Shown: positions 1 through 8,836 of the stretch, in pieces
How the letters are laid out: every line of letters starts with the position of its first letter
How positions within the stretch are numbered: the stretch's first letter is position 1
DNA from: Phycisphaerales bacterium UBA1845
GTDB taxonomy: Bacteria > Planctomycetota > Phycisphaerae > UBA1845
Assembly: GCA_002338715.1 (NCBI GenBank)
Contig: DDIR01000069.1
Location: 46,993-110,992, forward strand
DNA: 64,000 bases
Reading direction: 5' to 3'
Translations under genes and position numbers: made by a program
The notes under the pieces: model-generated
Seen by the model: only the letters and a program-made list of their open reading frames with translations
What the model was told of the DNA's origin: nothing
Database searches by the model: none

Positions 1-578
1 CCGTCAGTGTGCCGGCGGACTGCGTTGCGCCCGACAATACACTGCAAGTTGTGTTTGAAAACCTCAATCCATACGTTCAATTCGGTGAGGTTCAATACGA
101 CAACACCGTCGTCTTCCAAAAGGACGATGCCGTTCAGGTGTATTTTCAAGTCGGAACGTTTGGCGGAAACCTGACTCGCACGCTGAGTCTGGTGCTATGC
201 AAGCTCGCGTTCCTGGCCGCGATCGGCGTTGCCTTTGCCACGGTGTTCTCGTTTCCGGTCGCGTGCCTCGGGGCGTTTTCGGTGTTGCTCCTGGCGACGA
301 CCAAAGAGTTCCTTCTGGACTCGGTCAGTTGGATCCCCGAGAAAGGATCGTTGGGCCTCGCCCAGTTCCTGCTCAACAATATCGTGCGGGGGATCTATTT
401 CATTATTCCGAATTTTGACAAGTTCAATTCCCTCGACCTGCTGGTGGACGGGCGTAACGTCACACTGATGTGGGTCTTGCTGACGATTGGCAGTCTTGTG
501 CTCATCAAGACGACGATTCTGCTCATCGCCGGTTGCCTGATGTTCATGCGAAGGGAAGTTGACGAAGTCTCCTTGTAA
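1..578 (+). CDS. ABC-2 type transporter permease, C-terminal part (5' end outside window)
   Basis: The reading frame is already open at the first base, so this is the end of a longer gene. About 190 residues are visible. A short beta-rich extracytoplasmic part comes first (about residues 1-60). It is followed by strongly hydrophobic segments around the stretches KLAFLAAIGVAFATVF and SFPVACLGAFSVLLLAT, then a linker with IIPNFDKFNSLDLL, and a last membrane segment near MWVLLTIGSLVLIKTTILLI. The cytoplasmic tail ends in charged residues. The linker and final helix resemble the end of planctomycete ABC-2 permeases, and such genes usually follow an ATPase gene, which would lie left of the window. 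The substrate cannot be guessed. Family assignment is from memory of similar proteins; a generic membrane protein is the alternative. Confidence 0.55.
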   Translation, partial: VSVPADCVAPDNTLQVVFENLNPYVQFGEVQYDNTVVFQKDDAVQVYFQVGTFGGNLTRTLSLVLCKLAFLAAIGVAFATVFSFPVACLGAFSVLLLATTKEFLLDSVSWIPEKGSLGLAQFLLNNIVRGIYFIIPNFDKFNSLDLLVDGRNVTLMWVLLTIGSLVLIKTTILLIAGCLMFMRREVDEVSL

Positions 579-629
579 CTCGAATACGGACCGGAATCAC
601 CGAGTTGCAAATAAGTAGTGGGTTTGATC

Positions 630-2696
630 ATGGCTCAAGTAAACCAATCGAAGATGGAGGCATACCTCGCCGGTCGATCCAGCGCGATGCGCGGCGATCG
701 TTGGGTTCGATTGGTTGCGGGCACGCTGTCGATCCTGTGCCTTGCCTGTTCCATGATGCTGGTCCGCCCCATCAACGACATCCGTCGCGACGAGCAGATG
801 ACCATGGACGTCACCGTCGAAGGTCTTCCGCCTGACATCGCGCTGTTGACGAAGTTGGGCACGCTGCGGGCGCTGGCGATCGACGTGGCGTTTATTCGGC
901 TCGAGGAGTTGAAAGAGGAAAACCGATTCTTCGAACTGATGCAGCTTTCCAATTGGCTTTGCAAGCTGGCGCCCCGCTATCCGACCGTCTGGGTTTATTC
1001 CGCATGGAACATGGCCTACAACATTTCGGTTTGCCAATACGGTGACGAAGCCCGCTGGCTTTGGGTGTCCAACGGCATCCGCAATCTTCGCAACAAAGGA
1101 CTCGTCTACAATCCCAAGTCAATCACGTTGTATAAAGAGTTGGCATGGATCTTCAATCACAAGATCGGAGACAAACTCGACGACTCGCACATGGCCTACA
1201 AAGCCGAACTCGCGGTCGAAATGGAACGGGTTTTCGGTGAACCGCCGCTGGTGATGGAAGACGACCAAGCCGTTCAGCGTTTTCGCGAGATTGTCGAAGC
1301 GCCCCGCGACTTGAATAAGTGGATTGAAGAGACCCCCGCGATCAAGCGTCTCGTCGAACAGATGAAACGCAAAAGCGAGGACGAACTTAGGGAATTGAAT
1401 CCAGACTTGACGGGCGAAGAGGCGAAAAAAGCGGCCAACGACGAAGTGGTCCTCGACCCGGACATCACACTCCTTTCGTTTGTCGCCGAGTACCTGCGAA
1501 CATATTCAAATCTGGAACAGTTCGTGGTTGCCGATGACGGCGATGTCATCGTTCATCATGAACGGCAGCGCAAGCTGCTAAGCGATCCTGCGAACGCAGA
1601 ATCGCTCAAGGCGCTGTGCGCGGCTGTCCGGTCGGGTGTTCTTCGCGACCCCGACATGTACAACATGAATATCGATTACATGTTGTCATTGATGGAAGAG
1701 TATGGCCCACTCGATTGGCGCAGTCCGTACTCGCATTGTCTTTACTGGTCATCTTACGGTGACAAGGTTACCACGGACGTCAAGAACCGCGATCCGGCAG
1801 ACACGATGAACGCGGTTCGGTTCATCTTCTTTGCCCTCGATCAACTGAGCTTGAAGGGCAAGATCGTGCTCGAACCTGATTTCGATGAACCCGGAAAGTC
1901 ATATATTGACTACCAACCCGATGCGCGCTTCATCCGCCATATGCATGAGGCGTATCTCAAGTATGGCAAGGAGCAATTCGGCGATGATCCGGATTTTGTC
2001 GAAGGAACAGCCGGTCCGAACTACTCGACGGGGCACGAAAACTTCCTGATGCGCTCCATCCGTCAGCTTTACTTGACGGGCGGCAAGAAGAACTTCGATG
2101 AGGCCAAGGAATACTATTTCTATCTTCGCAAGTATGACCTGGACGAAGACGGGCACACCAAGCCGCGATATAACACGACGTTCAAAGCATTCATCGAGCG
2201 GCAGTTCAAGGAAGCGCTCGACACGCAGGCGGGCGCGACTGTTTTCATCCAGTCGTTCCTCTTAAGATCTTTGAAAGAAGCGGCGGTCGGTGACGTTGAG
2301 CGCAGCTTGAATAGCTTTGCCACGGCGAAGGAATGGTACGAATATTACCACAGCGACACCAAGACCGACCGCAACAATCGCCGAAACCTTCAGAAACTCG
2401 GCGTCATGCGGCGCGACATCGCCAAAGTGTTTATGGAACTTCCAGACTATACGGCGCAGGATAAGGCTCGGGTCTGGAAGTCGCTCGACCTGCTCACGCG
2501 AAGGGCGATCTACGACGATGTGCGGCCCTTTGTGGAATATCAATGCAACCTGCACCAGCCGCCGTTCGACGTCAACAAGGTGATGCCGACACCGCCCGGT
2601 ATGGAAGAGTACCGAAAGAATCCTGAAGCGACGTTGGATGAACTCCGGTACTTCGACCCAACTGTTTCGCAGGGCACGAAACAGGTCTCTGAATAG
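630..2696 (+). CDS. Membrane-anchored protein of unknown function, ABC transporter neighbour
   Basis: I do not recognise a characterised family. The protein has about 688 residues from the ATG at 630. A GTG at 618 would add four residues; neither start has a clear ribosome site. One membrane segment (about residues 25-45) follows a short cytoplasmic N-terminus, leaving a large, mostly helical and charged domain outside. A stretch near residues 110-130 (PRYPTVWVYSAWNMAYNIS) and later Tyr/Arg-rich helices look like degenerate TPR-type repeats. It starts 51 bases after the permease gene on the same strand, so the two are probably co-transcribed and may form one export or assembly complex (inference). 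The gene is convergent with the next one. Confidence 0.6.
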   Translation: MAQVNQSKMEAYLAGRSSAMRGDRWVRLVAGTLSILCLACSMMLVRPINDIRRDEQMTMDVTVEGLPPDIALLTKLGTLRALAIDVAFIRLEELKEENRFFELMQLSNWLCKLAPRYPTVWVYSAWNMAYNISVCQYGDEARWLWVSNGIRNLRNKGLVYNPKSITLYKELAWIFNHKIGDKLDDSHMAYKAELAVEMERVFGEPPLVMEDDQAVQRFREIVEAPRDLNKWIEETPAIKRLVEQMKRKSEDELRELNPDLTGEEAKKAANDEVVLDPDITLLSFVAEYLRTYSNLEQFVVADDGDVIVHHERQRKLLSDPANAESLKALCAAVRSGVLRDPDMYNMNIDYMLSLMEEYGPLDWRSPYSHCLYWSSYGDKVTTDVKNRDPADTMNAVRFIFFALDQLSLKGKIVLEPDFDEPGKSYIDYQPDARFIRHMHEAYLKYGKEQFGDDPDFVEGTAGPNYSTGHENFLMRSIRQLYLTGGKKNFDEAKEYYFYLRKYDLDEDGHTKPRYNTTFKAFIERQFKEALDTQAGATVFIQSFLLRSLKEAAVGDVERSLNSFATAKEWYEYYHSDTKTDRNNRRNLQKLGVMRRDIAKVFMELPDYTAQDKARVWKSLDLLTRRAIYDDVRPFVEYQCNLHQPPFDVNKVMPTPPGMEEYRKNPEATLDELRYFDPTVSQGTKQVSE

Positions 2697-2742
2697 CAGT
2701 ATAAGTCAGTGCAGATGATTCAGTTCACAAAGGTCGGGAAGA

Positions 2743-3300
2743 TCAGCGATGGCGTTTCGAGGCTTGTTGGACCAGGTGTGCGATTCGATCACAGATAAAC
2801 GCACGGAAACGATCCGCGTTTAAACCCCGTGTCCGAAGCGCTGCACCGGATGCCGTGAGTCCGCTGCGGTCTTCTTCATCGAACCGCGTCTGGCTGAAGG
2901 CGATCGCCCCGTCGATCACGGTACCGTTGTAGCGCATTCCGATTCCATCGAACTGCATTGAGATAACGATTTCACGCTTTCCATCGAGAAACCGTTCTGC
3001 GTTCATTTGCAGGCAAAGCCCCTTCGGCGCGTACTTTTCGCGGAGTTCGTTCACGACCGGAATGAGCTCTTCGACAAACAACTGTCGCAGCGCATCCATG
3101 GGAGACAACTCTTTGGGGGGCGGGGAGGATTCCGTTGGCTCTGAAGCCTGCATTTGATGGCGTTCAAACATCTCGTCCAGGCGACTTTCACATTCGCGGT
3201 GTTTGTAAAGAGATTCGCTGGCGCCCCTGGGGGCTTCCGCAGGTCCCATACTGGCTGTGCTGAGTTGATTCGATTGTCTCGGGTTTTTCACTCGCAACAT
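2743..3300 (-). CDS. Hypothetical protein, 185 aa
   Basis: No family recognised. I place the start at the ATG at 3300 because GGAGGCAGG sits at the right distance upstream; the longer frame from a TTG at 3321 has no such site. The first 70 residues are polar and probably disordered, with Ser, Pro and Gln and a PPPKELSP patch. The remainder looks like a folded alpha/beta domain of about 110 residues with LRQLFVEELIPVVNELREKY and a beta section around REIVISMQFDGIGMRYNGTVIDG. There is no signal peptide or membrane segment, so it is likely cytoplasmic. It is convergent with the 630-2696 gene and divergent from the next gene. Confidence 0.55.
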   Translation of the reverse strand: MLRVKNPRQSNQLSTASMGPAEAPRGASESLYKHRECESRLDEMFERHQMQASEPTESSPPPKELSPMDALRQLFVEELIPVVNELREKYAPKGLCLQMNAERFLDGKREIVISMQFDGIGMRYNGTVIDGAIAFSQTRFDEEDRSGLTASGAALRTRGLNADRFRAFICDRIAHLVQQASKRHR

Positions 3301-3429
3301 TGACCTGCCTCCAGAGCCCAATTCTCGCCTTGCCTCAACCCTACGATATCATCACGCCCCGGAAAGGTGGCATTGCGATTAAATTGCGTTAAACTGCCGT
3401 CGGTCCCCCGTTTTTATGGGAGTATTACG

Positions 3430-4776
3430 ATGACACGCAACGTTATTGGTTTGTTCATTATTCTGTTCGGCATCGCAGCCGCCCCGACTTTTGCTGAAGA
3501 CAGCCAATTCGATCCAGGCCTTCCACAGATATCCTGGAGCGACACCGTTGACCATTATGGGACGCGCTGCGTTGTCTATGGTACGGTGGTTGCGTCCAAA
3601 GATATCGGGAGTCGATGCTTCTTGAACTTCGACAAGGATTTTCGGACGACGTTCACTGCCGTTGTTCCGAGCAATCTCTACGGTCAATTTACATCAAACC
3701 CGCAGAAACTTTTTCTCAACAAACACGTTCGCGTTGTCGGTGAGATCGTCAAATTCAAGGACAAACCTGAGATCGTCATCGCGGCAGCTGGCGACATTCA
3801 GATCATCGACAGCCCGGAACCCCCGAAAAAAGGCGAAGAAGTTAAGACACAAGGCAACACAGTCACGCCGGAGGCAACCGCCAAGTCAGGCACCCCCAAG
3901 GCGCAGGCGCCAACCGCATTCACACCGGCTGCTCCAAAGGTATTGACCGATGGTGTTGTCAAGATTGCGACGTTTAACGTCTTGAACCTGTTCGACAACT
4001 TCGACGACCCTTACGTCGATTCGGAGTATTACCCGGGCAAGCGCGATTCGGAAATCGAGAATCTCGCCAAGATCATCCGCCAAGCCGACGCCGATGTTGT
4101 CGCATTTCAGGAGGTTGAGAATCGCGGCGTGCTTGAGAACTTCGTGGCGACGCACCTGTCGGGAATGGGCTATTGTGATGTTGTGCTGATTGAGGGGAAT
4201 AATCCCCGGGGAATTGACGTCGGCTTGATTTCGCGACTGCCGGTTGGTGAGGTGACATCCCATCGCCACGTCGATTTCAGAAGTGCCGACGGCAAGGACA
4301 TGCGATTCAAACGTGACCTGCTCCAAGTCAGTATCGAACCGGAAGGCTATTCCCCGTTCGATGTGTTTGTCGTCCATCTTAAGAGCAAGCACGGCGGCGC
4401 CGATGAATCCCGTCCCATCCGCCTGGGTGAAACGCTGGCGATCCGCAAGAAACTCGATCGTATTTTGACCAATGATCCGCAAGCGTTGTTTGTGATCTGC
4501 GGCGATTTCAACGATACGTTCGATAGCGAGCCATTGCAGCGGTTGGTGGGCAGCGGCGACACCAAGCTCACCGCATTTTTCGACGACCTGCCCGAAGACA
4601 AGCGAATCACCTACAACCGCAGCTATCTGTCGATGATCGATTTCGTGTTGGGTTCACCGGGGATGGCCGGCCTTTATGTGCCCAAGAGCTACGACGTGAT
4701 CCTGGGCACGGTCGAAACCAACGGTTCCGATCACAACCTTGTGTCGGCCCAGTTCAAGTTAAAGAAGCAGCCCTAA
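3430..4776 (+). CDS. Secreted endonuclease/exonuclease/phosphatase-family protein with N-terminal OB-like domain
   Basis: The ATG at 3430 is preceded by GGGAG and opens a clean signal peptide ending near PTFAED, so the protein is exported. Residues about 35-130 form a small beta domain (GTRCVVYGTVVASKDIG... KHVRVVGEIVKF) like OB-fold nucleic-acid-binding modules. A Pro/Ala/Thr-rich linker leads to the catalytic domain (about 190-448). That domain shows the EEP signature: IATFNVLNLFDN, the metal ligand Glu in VVAFQEVENRG, HLKSKHGG, CGDFNDT and the final SDHNLVS with the catalytic Asp-His. Members cleave DNA/RNA or phosphoesters; an extracellular nuclease is most likely given the OB domain, but a phosphodiesterase is possible. 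Confidence 0.8.
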   Translation: MTRNVIGLFIILFGIAAAPTFAEDSQFDPGLPQISWSDTVDHYGTRCVVYGTVVASKDIGSRCFLNFDKDFRTTFTAVVPSNLYGQFTSNPQKLFLNKHVRVVGEIVKFKDKPEIVIAAAGDIQIIDSPEPPKKGEEVKTQGNTVTPEATAKSGTPKAQAPTAFTPAAPKVLTDGVVKIATFNVLNLFDNFDDPYVDSEYYPGKRDSEIENLAKIIRQADADVVAFQEVENRGVLENFVATHLSGMGYCDVVLIEGNNPRGIDVGLISRLPVGEVTSHRHVDFRSADGKDMRFKRDLLQVSIEPEGYSPFDVFVVHLKSKHGGADESRPIRLGETLAIRKKLDRILTNDPQALFVICGDFNDTFDSEPLQRLVGSGDTKLTAFFDDLPEDKRITYNRSYLSMIDFVLGSPGMAGLYVPKSYDVILGTVETNGSDHNLVSAQFKLKKQP

Positions 4777-4950
4777 CCGCCCAGAATTGACTTATGCGAA
4801 AGCGGTTTTTACCATCGGTTAACATCCTGTGTGTCTGGATTCACATCGTTTCTGCTTGAAATCGACGACGTCATCGTCGGTGGGGTGTGGGTCACCGAGT
4901 CCAGGGCGAGTTTTTGAGCAACGCCAACAGGATGCTGCGAGAAACTCAGC

Positions 4951-6618
4951 GTGGCAATACTTTATGTTCTTCAAGGTCCCGATGCAGGGCAGGCGATCGA
5001 TCTCACCGAATCGTCGGTGCTGTTGGGGCGTCATTCCCAGCAAGCGCCGCTGACCGACTACACCGTGTCGCGCCGCCACGCCGAACTTACCCGCCAGGGC
5101 GAAAACTGGACCATCACCCACCTCGGCAGTTCAAACGGCACTTACGTCAATGGTGAACGCATCTCAGAGGCGACCGAACTCCACCACGGCGACCAGATCA
5201 AGATCGGCGGAACGCTCCTTGCGTTTCGTGGCGAATTGGGCGTGCAGGGTTATGGCGGACCGCTGACGGCTGAGAACATGGTTCGCGTCAGTGGCGAAGG
5301 CGACGCGATCGACTCGTCACTCCTTTCCGCGATCCAATCGAGCGAAGAAAGCGTTATCGTCGCCGCTCCCGAAAACGCAGCCGCGGTTCGATCGTGGAAC
5401 GTGATGTACCAGTTGGCCGAGGCGGCAGGTGTCATTGCAACCGAGCGGGAGTTCTTGGATCGCATCACCGACATCATTCTACGCAGTCTTATCGTCGATC
5501 GCCTGTTCATCTTGATTCGCAAAGATGGCAGCACGAAACTCGAACCGGCTGTCGTTCGGTATCGATCAAAAGCCGGGCAAAAGCATGAGCAGATCAAGAC
5601 GTCGAGCGCCATCATCCAGCAGGTGGTCGACACGAAAGCCGGTGTGCTTTGCGCCAATGCCAATGCGGACGAACGATTCGTATCCAATCCCAATACGGCC
5701 AGTCTGGAGAGCCTGGCGCTTCGCAGTGTCATATGCGTTCCACTCACGGGGCACGATGGAGTCATTGGCGTCATCCATATCGATTGCCCGATGGCGCGGC
5801 ACACCTATAGCCAGGATCATCTGCGGCTTGCGACCGCGATTGGACGCGTGTGCGGTCTTGCGATCGAAAATCAGCGTCTGACCGAAGCAAGAATGCGAAA
5901 CGCGCGGTTGGCCGCGACGGGTGAGACCGTTGCGTACCTGTCGCATCACATTCGCAATCTCTTGCAAGGCCTTCGCAGCGGCGCCGACATTGTGGACATG
6001 GGTCTGAACCGCGACGACTCCGAGAAAATCCGCACTGGTTGGCGTATCGTTGAGCACAACCTTGATCGCGTCTTTAACCTGACGACGAACATGCTGACGT
6101 TCAGCAAGGATCGCGTTCCGAAGATCGAGCTCGCGCAGGTCAACAACGTCATCGATGACGCGGTCGAGTTGGCCAAACGCCACGCCGAAGAACGCGGAGT
6201 GATGTTGCTTGCCGACCTTGACGATGTACCGGCGATTCCGACCGACGTCGAAGGCATTCACCAGGTCGTGTTCAACCTGATTCTCAACGCCACCGACGCC
6301 TGCCCACCGGGCACGGGCCGCGTGCTGGTCAAGAGTCGCTACGATTCGGAGGCAAACGTCGTGTCCATCCGCGTCACGGACAATGGTCCCGGCATCGATT
6401 CGGACGATGTGCGCGGCATCTTCGAGCCTTTCAGGTCTTCAAAGGGTCAAGGCGGAACGGGTTTGGGATTGGCAGCCGCGAAGAAAATTGTCGACGAATT
6501 GCAGGGCGAGATCCGAGTGAAGACCGCGAAGGATAAAGGCACGCGATTTGAAGTGCGCCTCGCCGTCATGCGATCCGGTGCGACAGACCTAGACAAGACC
6601 CACCCCACCGCTCGCTAG
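4951..6618 (+). CDS. FHA-GAF sensor histidine kinase
   Basis: A cytoplasmic 555-residue kinase starting at GTG. Residues 5-95 are an FHA domain with GRHSQ, SRRHAEL and SSNGTYVNG, which bind phosphothreonine peptides. Residues about 155-310 form a GAF domain. The dimerisation helix carries the likely phospho-acceptor His332 in SHHIRNLLQG, with His in place of the usual following Glu. The ATPase domain has the N box (NLILNATDA), DNGPGID and a GGTGLGL lid (about 420-545). No membrane segment or receiver domain is present and no response regulator lies beside it, so the partner is elsewhere. The FHA domain suggests a link to a Ser/Thr kinase pathway. It lies just before the convergent flagellar operon, but a motility role is only suggested by position. 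Confidence 0.85.
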   Translation: MAILYVLQGPDAGQAIDLTESSVLLGRHSQQAPLTDYTVSRRHAELTRQGENWTITHLGSSNGTYVNGERISEATELHHGDQIKIGGTLLAFRGELGVQGYGGPLTAENMVRVSGEGDAIDSSLLSAIQSSEESVIVAAPENAAAVRSWNVMYQLAEAAGVIATEREFLDRITDIILRSLIVDRLFILIRKDGSTKLEPAVVRYRSKAGQKHEQIKTSSAIIQQVVDTKAGVLCANANADERFVSNPNTASLESLALRSVICVPLTGHDGVIGVIHIDCPMARHTYSQDHLRLATAIGRVCGLAIENQRLTEARMRNARLAATGETVAYLSHHIRNLLQGLRSGADIVDMGLNRDDSEKIRTGWRIVEHNLDRVFNLTTNMLTFSKDRVPKIELAQVNNVIDDAVELAKRHAEERGVMLLADLDDVPAIPTDVEGIHQVVFNLILNATDACPPGTGRVLVKSRYDSEANVVSIRVTDNGPGIDSDDVRGIFEPFRSSKGQGGTGLGLAAAKKIVDELQGEIRVKTAKDKGTRFEVRLAVMRSGATDLDKTHPTAR

Positions 6619-6655
6619 AGCTTTTCCTAATCCAATCGTAGCGAATCGATAGCGC

Positions 6656-6683
6656 CGTCATTCCCCCGCAAGCGGGAATCCAG
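6656..6683 (+). repeat. Short palindromic repeat, copy 1
   Basis: A 28-bp element reading CGTCATTCC, a CGC-AA-GCG centre and GGGAATCCAG. The arms TTCCCcCGC and GCGGGAA form a hairpin. A near-identical copy lies at 26662-26690 in the opposite orientation. It sits between two convergent genes (kinase and flagellin). Elements with this consensus are widespread intergenic palindromes in many bacteria. Confidence 0.75.
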
Positions 6684-6780
6684 GAGACAATCAAAGTCAA
6701 TCTGAGTGAATAGAGACTCCAATGCTGCGAAGGATGAAAGAGCAAAACACAATGCTTGAATCAAGATCGCAATAAATCCA

Positions 6781-6827
6781 ATCAAATAAAAAACGGCTCC
6801 ATCCCCTCGAAGAGAGAATGGAGCCGT
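6781..6827 (-). terminator. Intrinsic terminator of the flagellin transcript
   Basis: A perfect 10-bp inverted repeat (ACGGCTCCAT at 6793-6802 and ATGGAGCCGT at 6818-6827) encloses a 15-base loop. Read on the minus strand, the hairpin is followed directly by TTTTTTATTTGATT. It begins 33 bases after the flagellin stop, so it probably ends the whole flagellar transcript. Confidence 0.85.
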
Positions 6828-6859
6828 GTGTCTAACCCTGACTGCGATCTGAGTCCGGA

Positions 6860-8308
6860 CTATCCACCGAGCAACGTCAGAACGTTTTGCTGCTGGGCGT
6901 TGGCAATGGCCAACACGGATGTACCGGCTTGGACCAGAATCTGAGAACGCGTCAACTCGGTGGTCTCTTGTGCGAAGTCCGTATCACGGATGACCGATTC
7001 CGAAGCGGTGAGGTTCTCAGCCGTGATCTGCAACTGGGTGATGTTCGGTTGAAGGTTGTTTCGCTCAAACGCACCCAATCGTCCACGAAGTGTCGTCACT
7101 TCGGTGATTACCGCGTCGACGATGTCGGACGCCTGATCAAATTTACCCGTCCGCAGTGCATACTCTTGACCGCTTCCCAACTGCGCCAGGAATCCATCGA
7201 TGCGGTTTCCGAGTTTGTTTGCCTGCATCGCCGGAACACCAATGTTCGACTGCTGGTTGGTGTTGACGCGCGGTCCAAGCTGGAAGAGCGAACCGCCGCC
7301 GGTAATTGCAAACGATGTACTGCTGCCCGTCGTCTGCGTACCGAGTCCTTCGTCGAGTGCGATCTTGACGTTGAGCAGTCGCGAGTTCATCGACAGGTTG
7401 AGTCCGTCGGCGATCGTGGCGGCGCCGTTGACCGTAGCTTCCGCGTCGACGCCGTTCGTGCGGGTCACGGTTCCACCATTGGTATCCGTCACGTCAAACG
7501 CACCGCCGGTATCCAGCGCCTTGACCGAGACGAACTGCTTGCTTCCGTAACCTTCGCTGAGGAAGCGGATACCCGACTGGGTCGCGGAGTTGATGAACTC
7601 TGCGGTGACGCCCGTCGCGTCCGTCTGGTTGTTGATCGCGATGACGATTGCGTTGATCGGCGCACTCGCCGGGAAGTTGAGCGTGACGATTCCCTTCGGT
7701 CCCTGAATATCGAGCGCCACATCTGCGGAACCAACGGTTGCGCCGGGGAACTGAAGCTCTGCTTTTTCAGCCGCCGCGGTCACATCGACCTGCACCGGAA
7801 TATAGCTCGCCCGACCAAAGTTGGCGGCTTCGACCTGCACGTCAGCCAGAGCGGACGTATCGATACCGCTCGTGATGTAATCGAGCGAACCGTCAAGCAG
7901 CTTCCGACCTGCAAACGTCGTCGTGTTTGCGATTCTCGTGATGGACTCGATCGCCGAGTCGATCTGCAACTGGTTGGCGTCAACTTCTTCGTCGCTGAAG
8001 GCACCGCGGTTCGCCGCCTCGACGACCAGCGCTTGAATATCCGTGAGGAGCGAGTTCACCTCGTTGAGCGCACCTTCCGTCGTCGCAATGACGTTGATGG
8101 CTCGCTGCGAGTTGTCGATCGCCTGCGTGACAGCCGAGATTTCCGACCGCAATCGCTCAGACACGATCAAGCCGGCTGGGTTGTCGGCACCGCGATTGAT
8201 CTGCAAACCGCTCGACAACCGTTGCAGACTGGTACTGAGTGATCGCTGCGACTGCGACAGTTCTCTCTGGGAAACGACAGCGGGTATGTTGTTTGTAATA
8301 CGACTCAT
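6860..8308 (-). CDS. fliC: Flagellin
   Basis: The filament subunit, 482 residues from the ATG at 8308, which has a strong AAGGAGG site; the frame also runs to a TTG at 8314. The N-terminus has the classic pattern MSRITNNIPAV, LSTSLQRLSSGLQINRGADNPAGL and, further on, NVIATTEGALNEVNSLLTDI. The C-terminus ends with SQILVQAGTSVLAIANAQQQ and VLTLLGG. These form the D0/D1 coiled coils (about 1-140 and 400-482). The middle is a variable surface domain rich in Ala, Thr and Val. It is last in the flagellar run, directly behind csrA. Its leader carries a probable CsrA-binding hairpin and its 3' end a terminator. Secreted by the flagellar type III apparatus; no signal peptide. Confidence 0.97.
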   Translation of the reverse strand: MSRITNNIPAVVSQRELSQSQRSLSTSLQRLSSGLQINRGADNPAGLIVSERLRSEISAVTQAIDNSQRAINVIATTEGALNEVNSLLTDIQALVVEAANRGAFSDEEVDANQLQIDSAIESITRIANTTTFAGRKLLDGSLDYITSGIDTSALADVQVEAANFGRASYIPVQVDVTAAAEKAELQFPGATVGSADVALDIQGPKGIVTLNFPASAPINAIVIAINNQTDATGVTAEFINSATQSGIRFLSEGYGSKQFVSVKALDTGGAFDVTDTNGGTVTRTNGVDAEATVNGAATIADGLNLSMNSRLLNVKIALDEGLGTQTTGSSTSFAITGGGSLFQLGPRVNTNQQSNIGVPAMQANKLGNRIDGFLAQLGSGQEYALRTGKFDQASDIVDAVITEVTTLRGRLGAFERNNLQPNITQLQITAENLTASESVIRDTDFAQETTELTRSQILVQAGTSVLAIANAQQQNVLTLLGG

Positions 8309-8310
8309 GA

Positions 8311-8352
8311 GCAATCCTCCTTGATTGCATTACGCTGACCCTCTCATCCTTG
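8311..8352 (-). promoter_or_regulatory. Probable CsrA-binding leader of flagellin mRNA
   Basis: On the minus strand the 18 bases at 8328-8311 read GCAATC-AAGGAG-GATTGC: a perfect 6-bp stem whose six-base loop is the Shine-Dalgarno sequence, two bases before the ATG. A GGA exposed in a hairpin loop is the established CsrA target. A second AAGGAT lies upstream at 8351-8346. CsrA and FliW genes are immediately upstream, as in the Bacillus hag system, where CsrA blocks hag translation and FliW relieves it. Function here is inferred. Confidence 0.65.
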
Positions 8353-8400
8353 TCGGGCCAGCACCCTGACTTTCTGCCCTAGGTAATGGGCGTGTGCCAA

Positions 8401-8640
8401 CTAACGCACGTGTGTATGTTCATGCCGCTGAATCACCTGTGCCATTTGATCGACACTGAGTGTCGCGGCGTTTGTATTTTCCGTCTTGATTGCTTCATAG
8501 ACTTCCTTGCGATGAACGGGGATGGTGGTTGGCGCTTTGATGCCCAACCGTACCTTGTCTCCTCGAACGTCAACGACGGTTATTTCAATGTCGTCTCCGA
8601 CCATGATCGTTTCATCGCGCGTCCTAGATAGCACCAACAT
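8401..8640 (-). CDS. csrA: Carbon storage/translation regulator CsrA
   Basis: A 79-residue RNA-binding regulator. The conserved core is complete: MLVLSRTRDETIMVGDDIEI, then VVDVRGDKVRLGIKAP and IPVHRKEVY, covering the five strands and the RNA-binding Arg/Val region. The C-terminal helix continues with a His-rich tail (QRHEHTHVR), longer than in the 61-residue E. coli protein. AAGGAG precedes the ATG at 8640. It lies between fliW and flagellin; this fliW-csrA-flagellin arrangement matches the Firmicutes-type feedback loop in which FliW sequesters CsrA until flagellin accumulates. Dimeric, cytoplasmic. Confidence 0.97.
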   Translation of the reverse strand: MLVLSRTRDETIMVGDDIEITVVDVRGDKVRLGIKAPTTIPVHRKEVYEAIKTENTNAATLSVDQMAQVIQRHEHTHVR

Positions 8641-8836
8641 CCGTGGCTCCTTCCTCGGGTCGGCCTATATCTGCGCTTTATTGTTGGCAAGACCATCTGG
8701 ATTCGCTTAGTCGGCGAAACTTCGCAACCCAAATCGCTCGTAAGCACACAGAGCGGTCGTCTTACCACCGAGACCACGCACCGATTTTCACTACGTACAA
8801 GCAAAAGACTGCTTGAATCGGCGCGAATGAAAAGTA

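Noticed and set aside
7108..8242. Very long plus-strand frames opposite flagellin
   Set aside because: They mirror the flagellin codons and show no recognisable protein sequence.
8340..8385. Possible FliA-type promoter (GCCCGACAA) upstream of flagellin
   Set aside because: The -35 part and spacing do not fit the TAAA-N15-GCCGATAA consensus.
8372..8400. TGGCAC-ACGCC-CATTA on the minus strand before flagellin, resembling a sigma-54 promoter
   Set aside because: The essential GC of the -12 box is missing, so it is unlikely to be used by RpoN.
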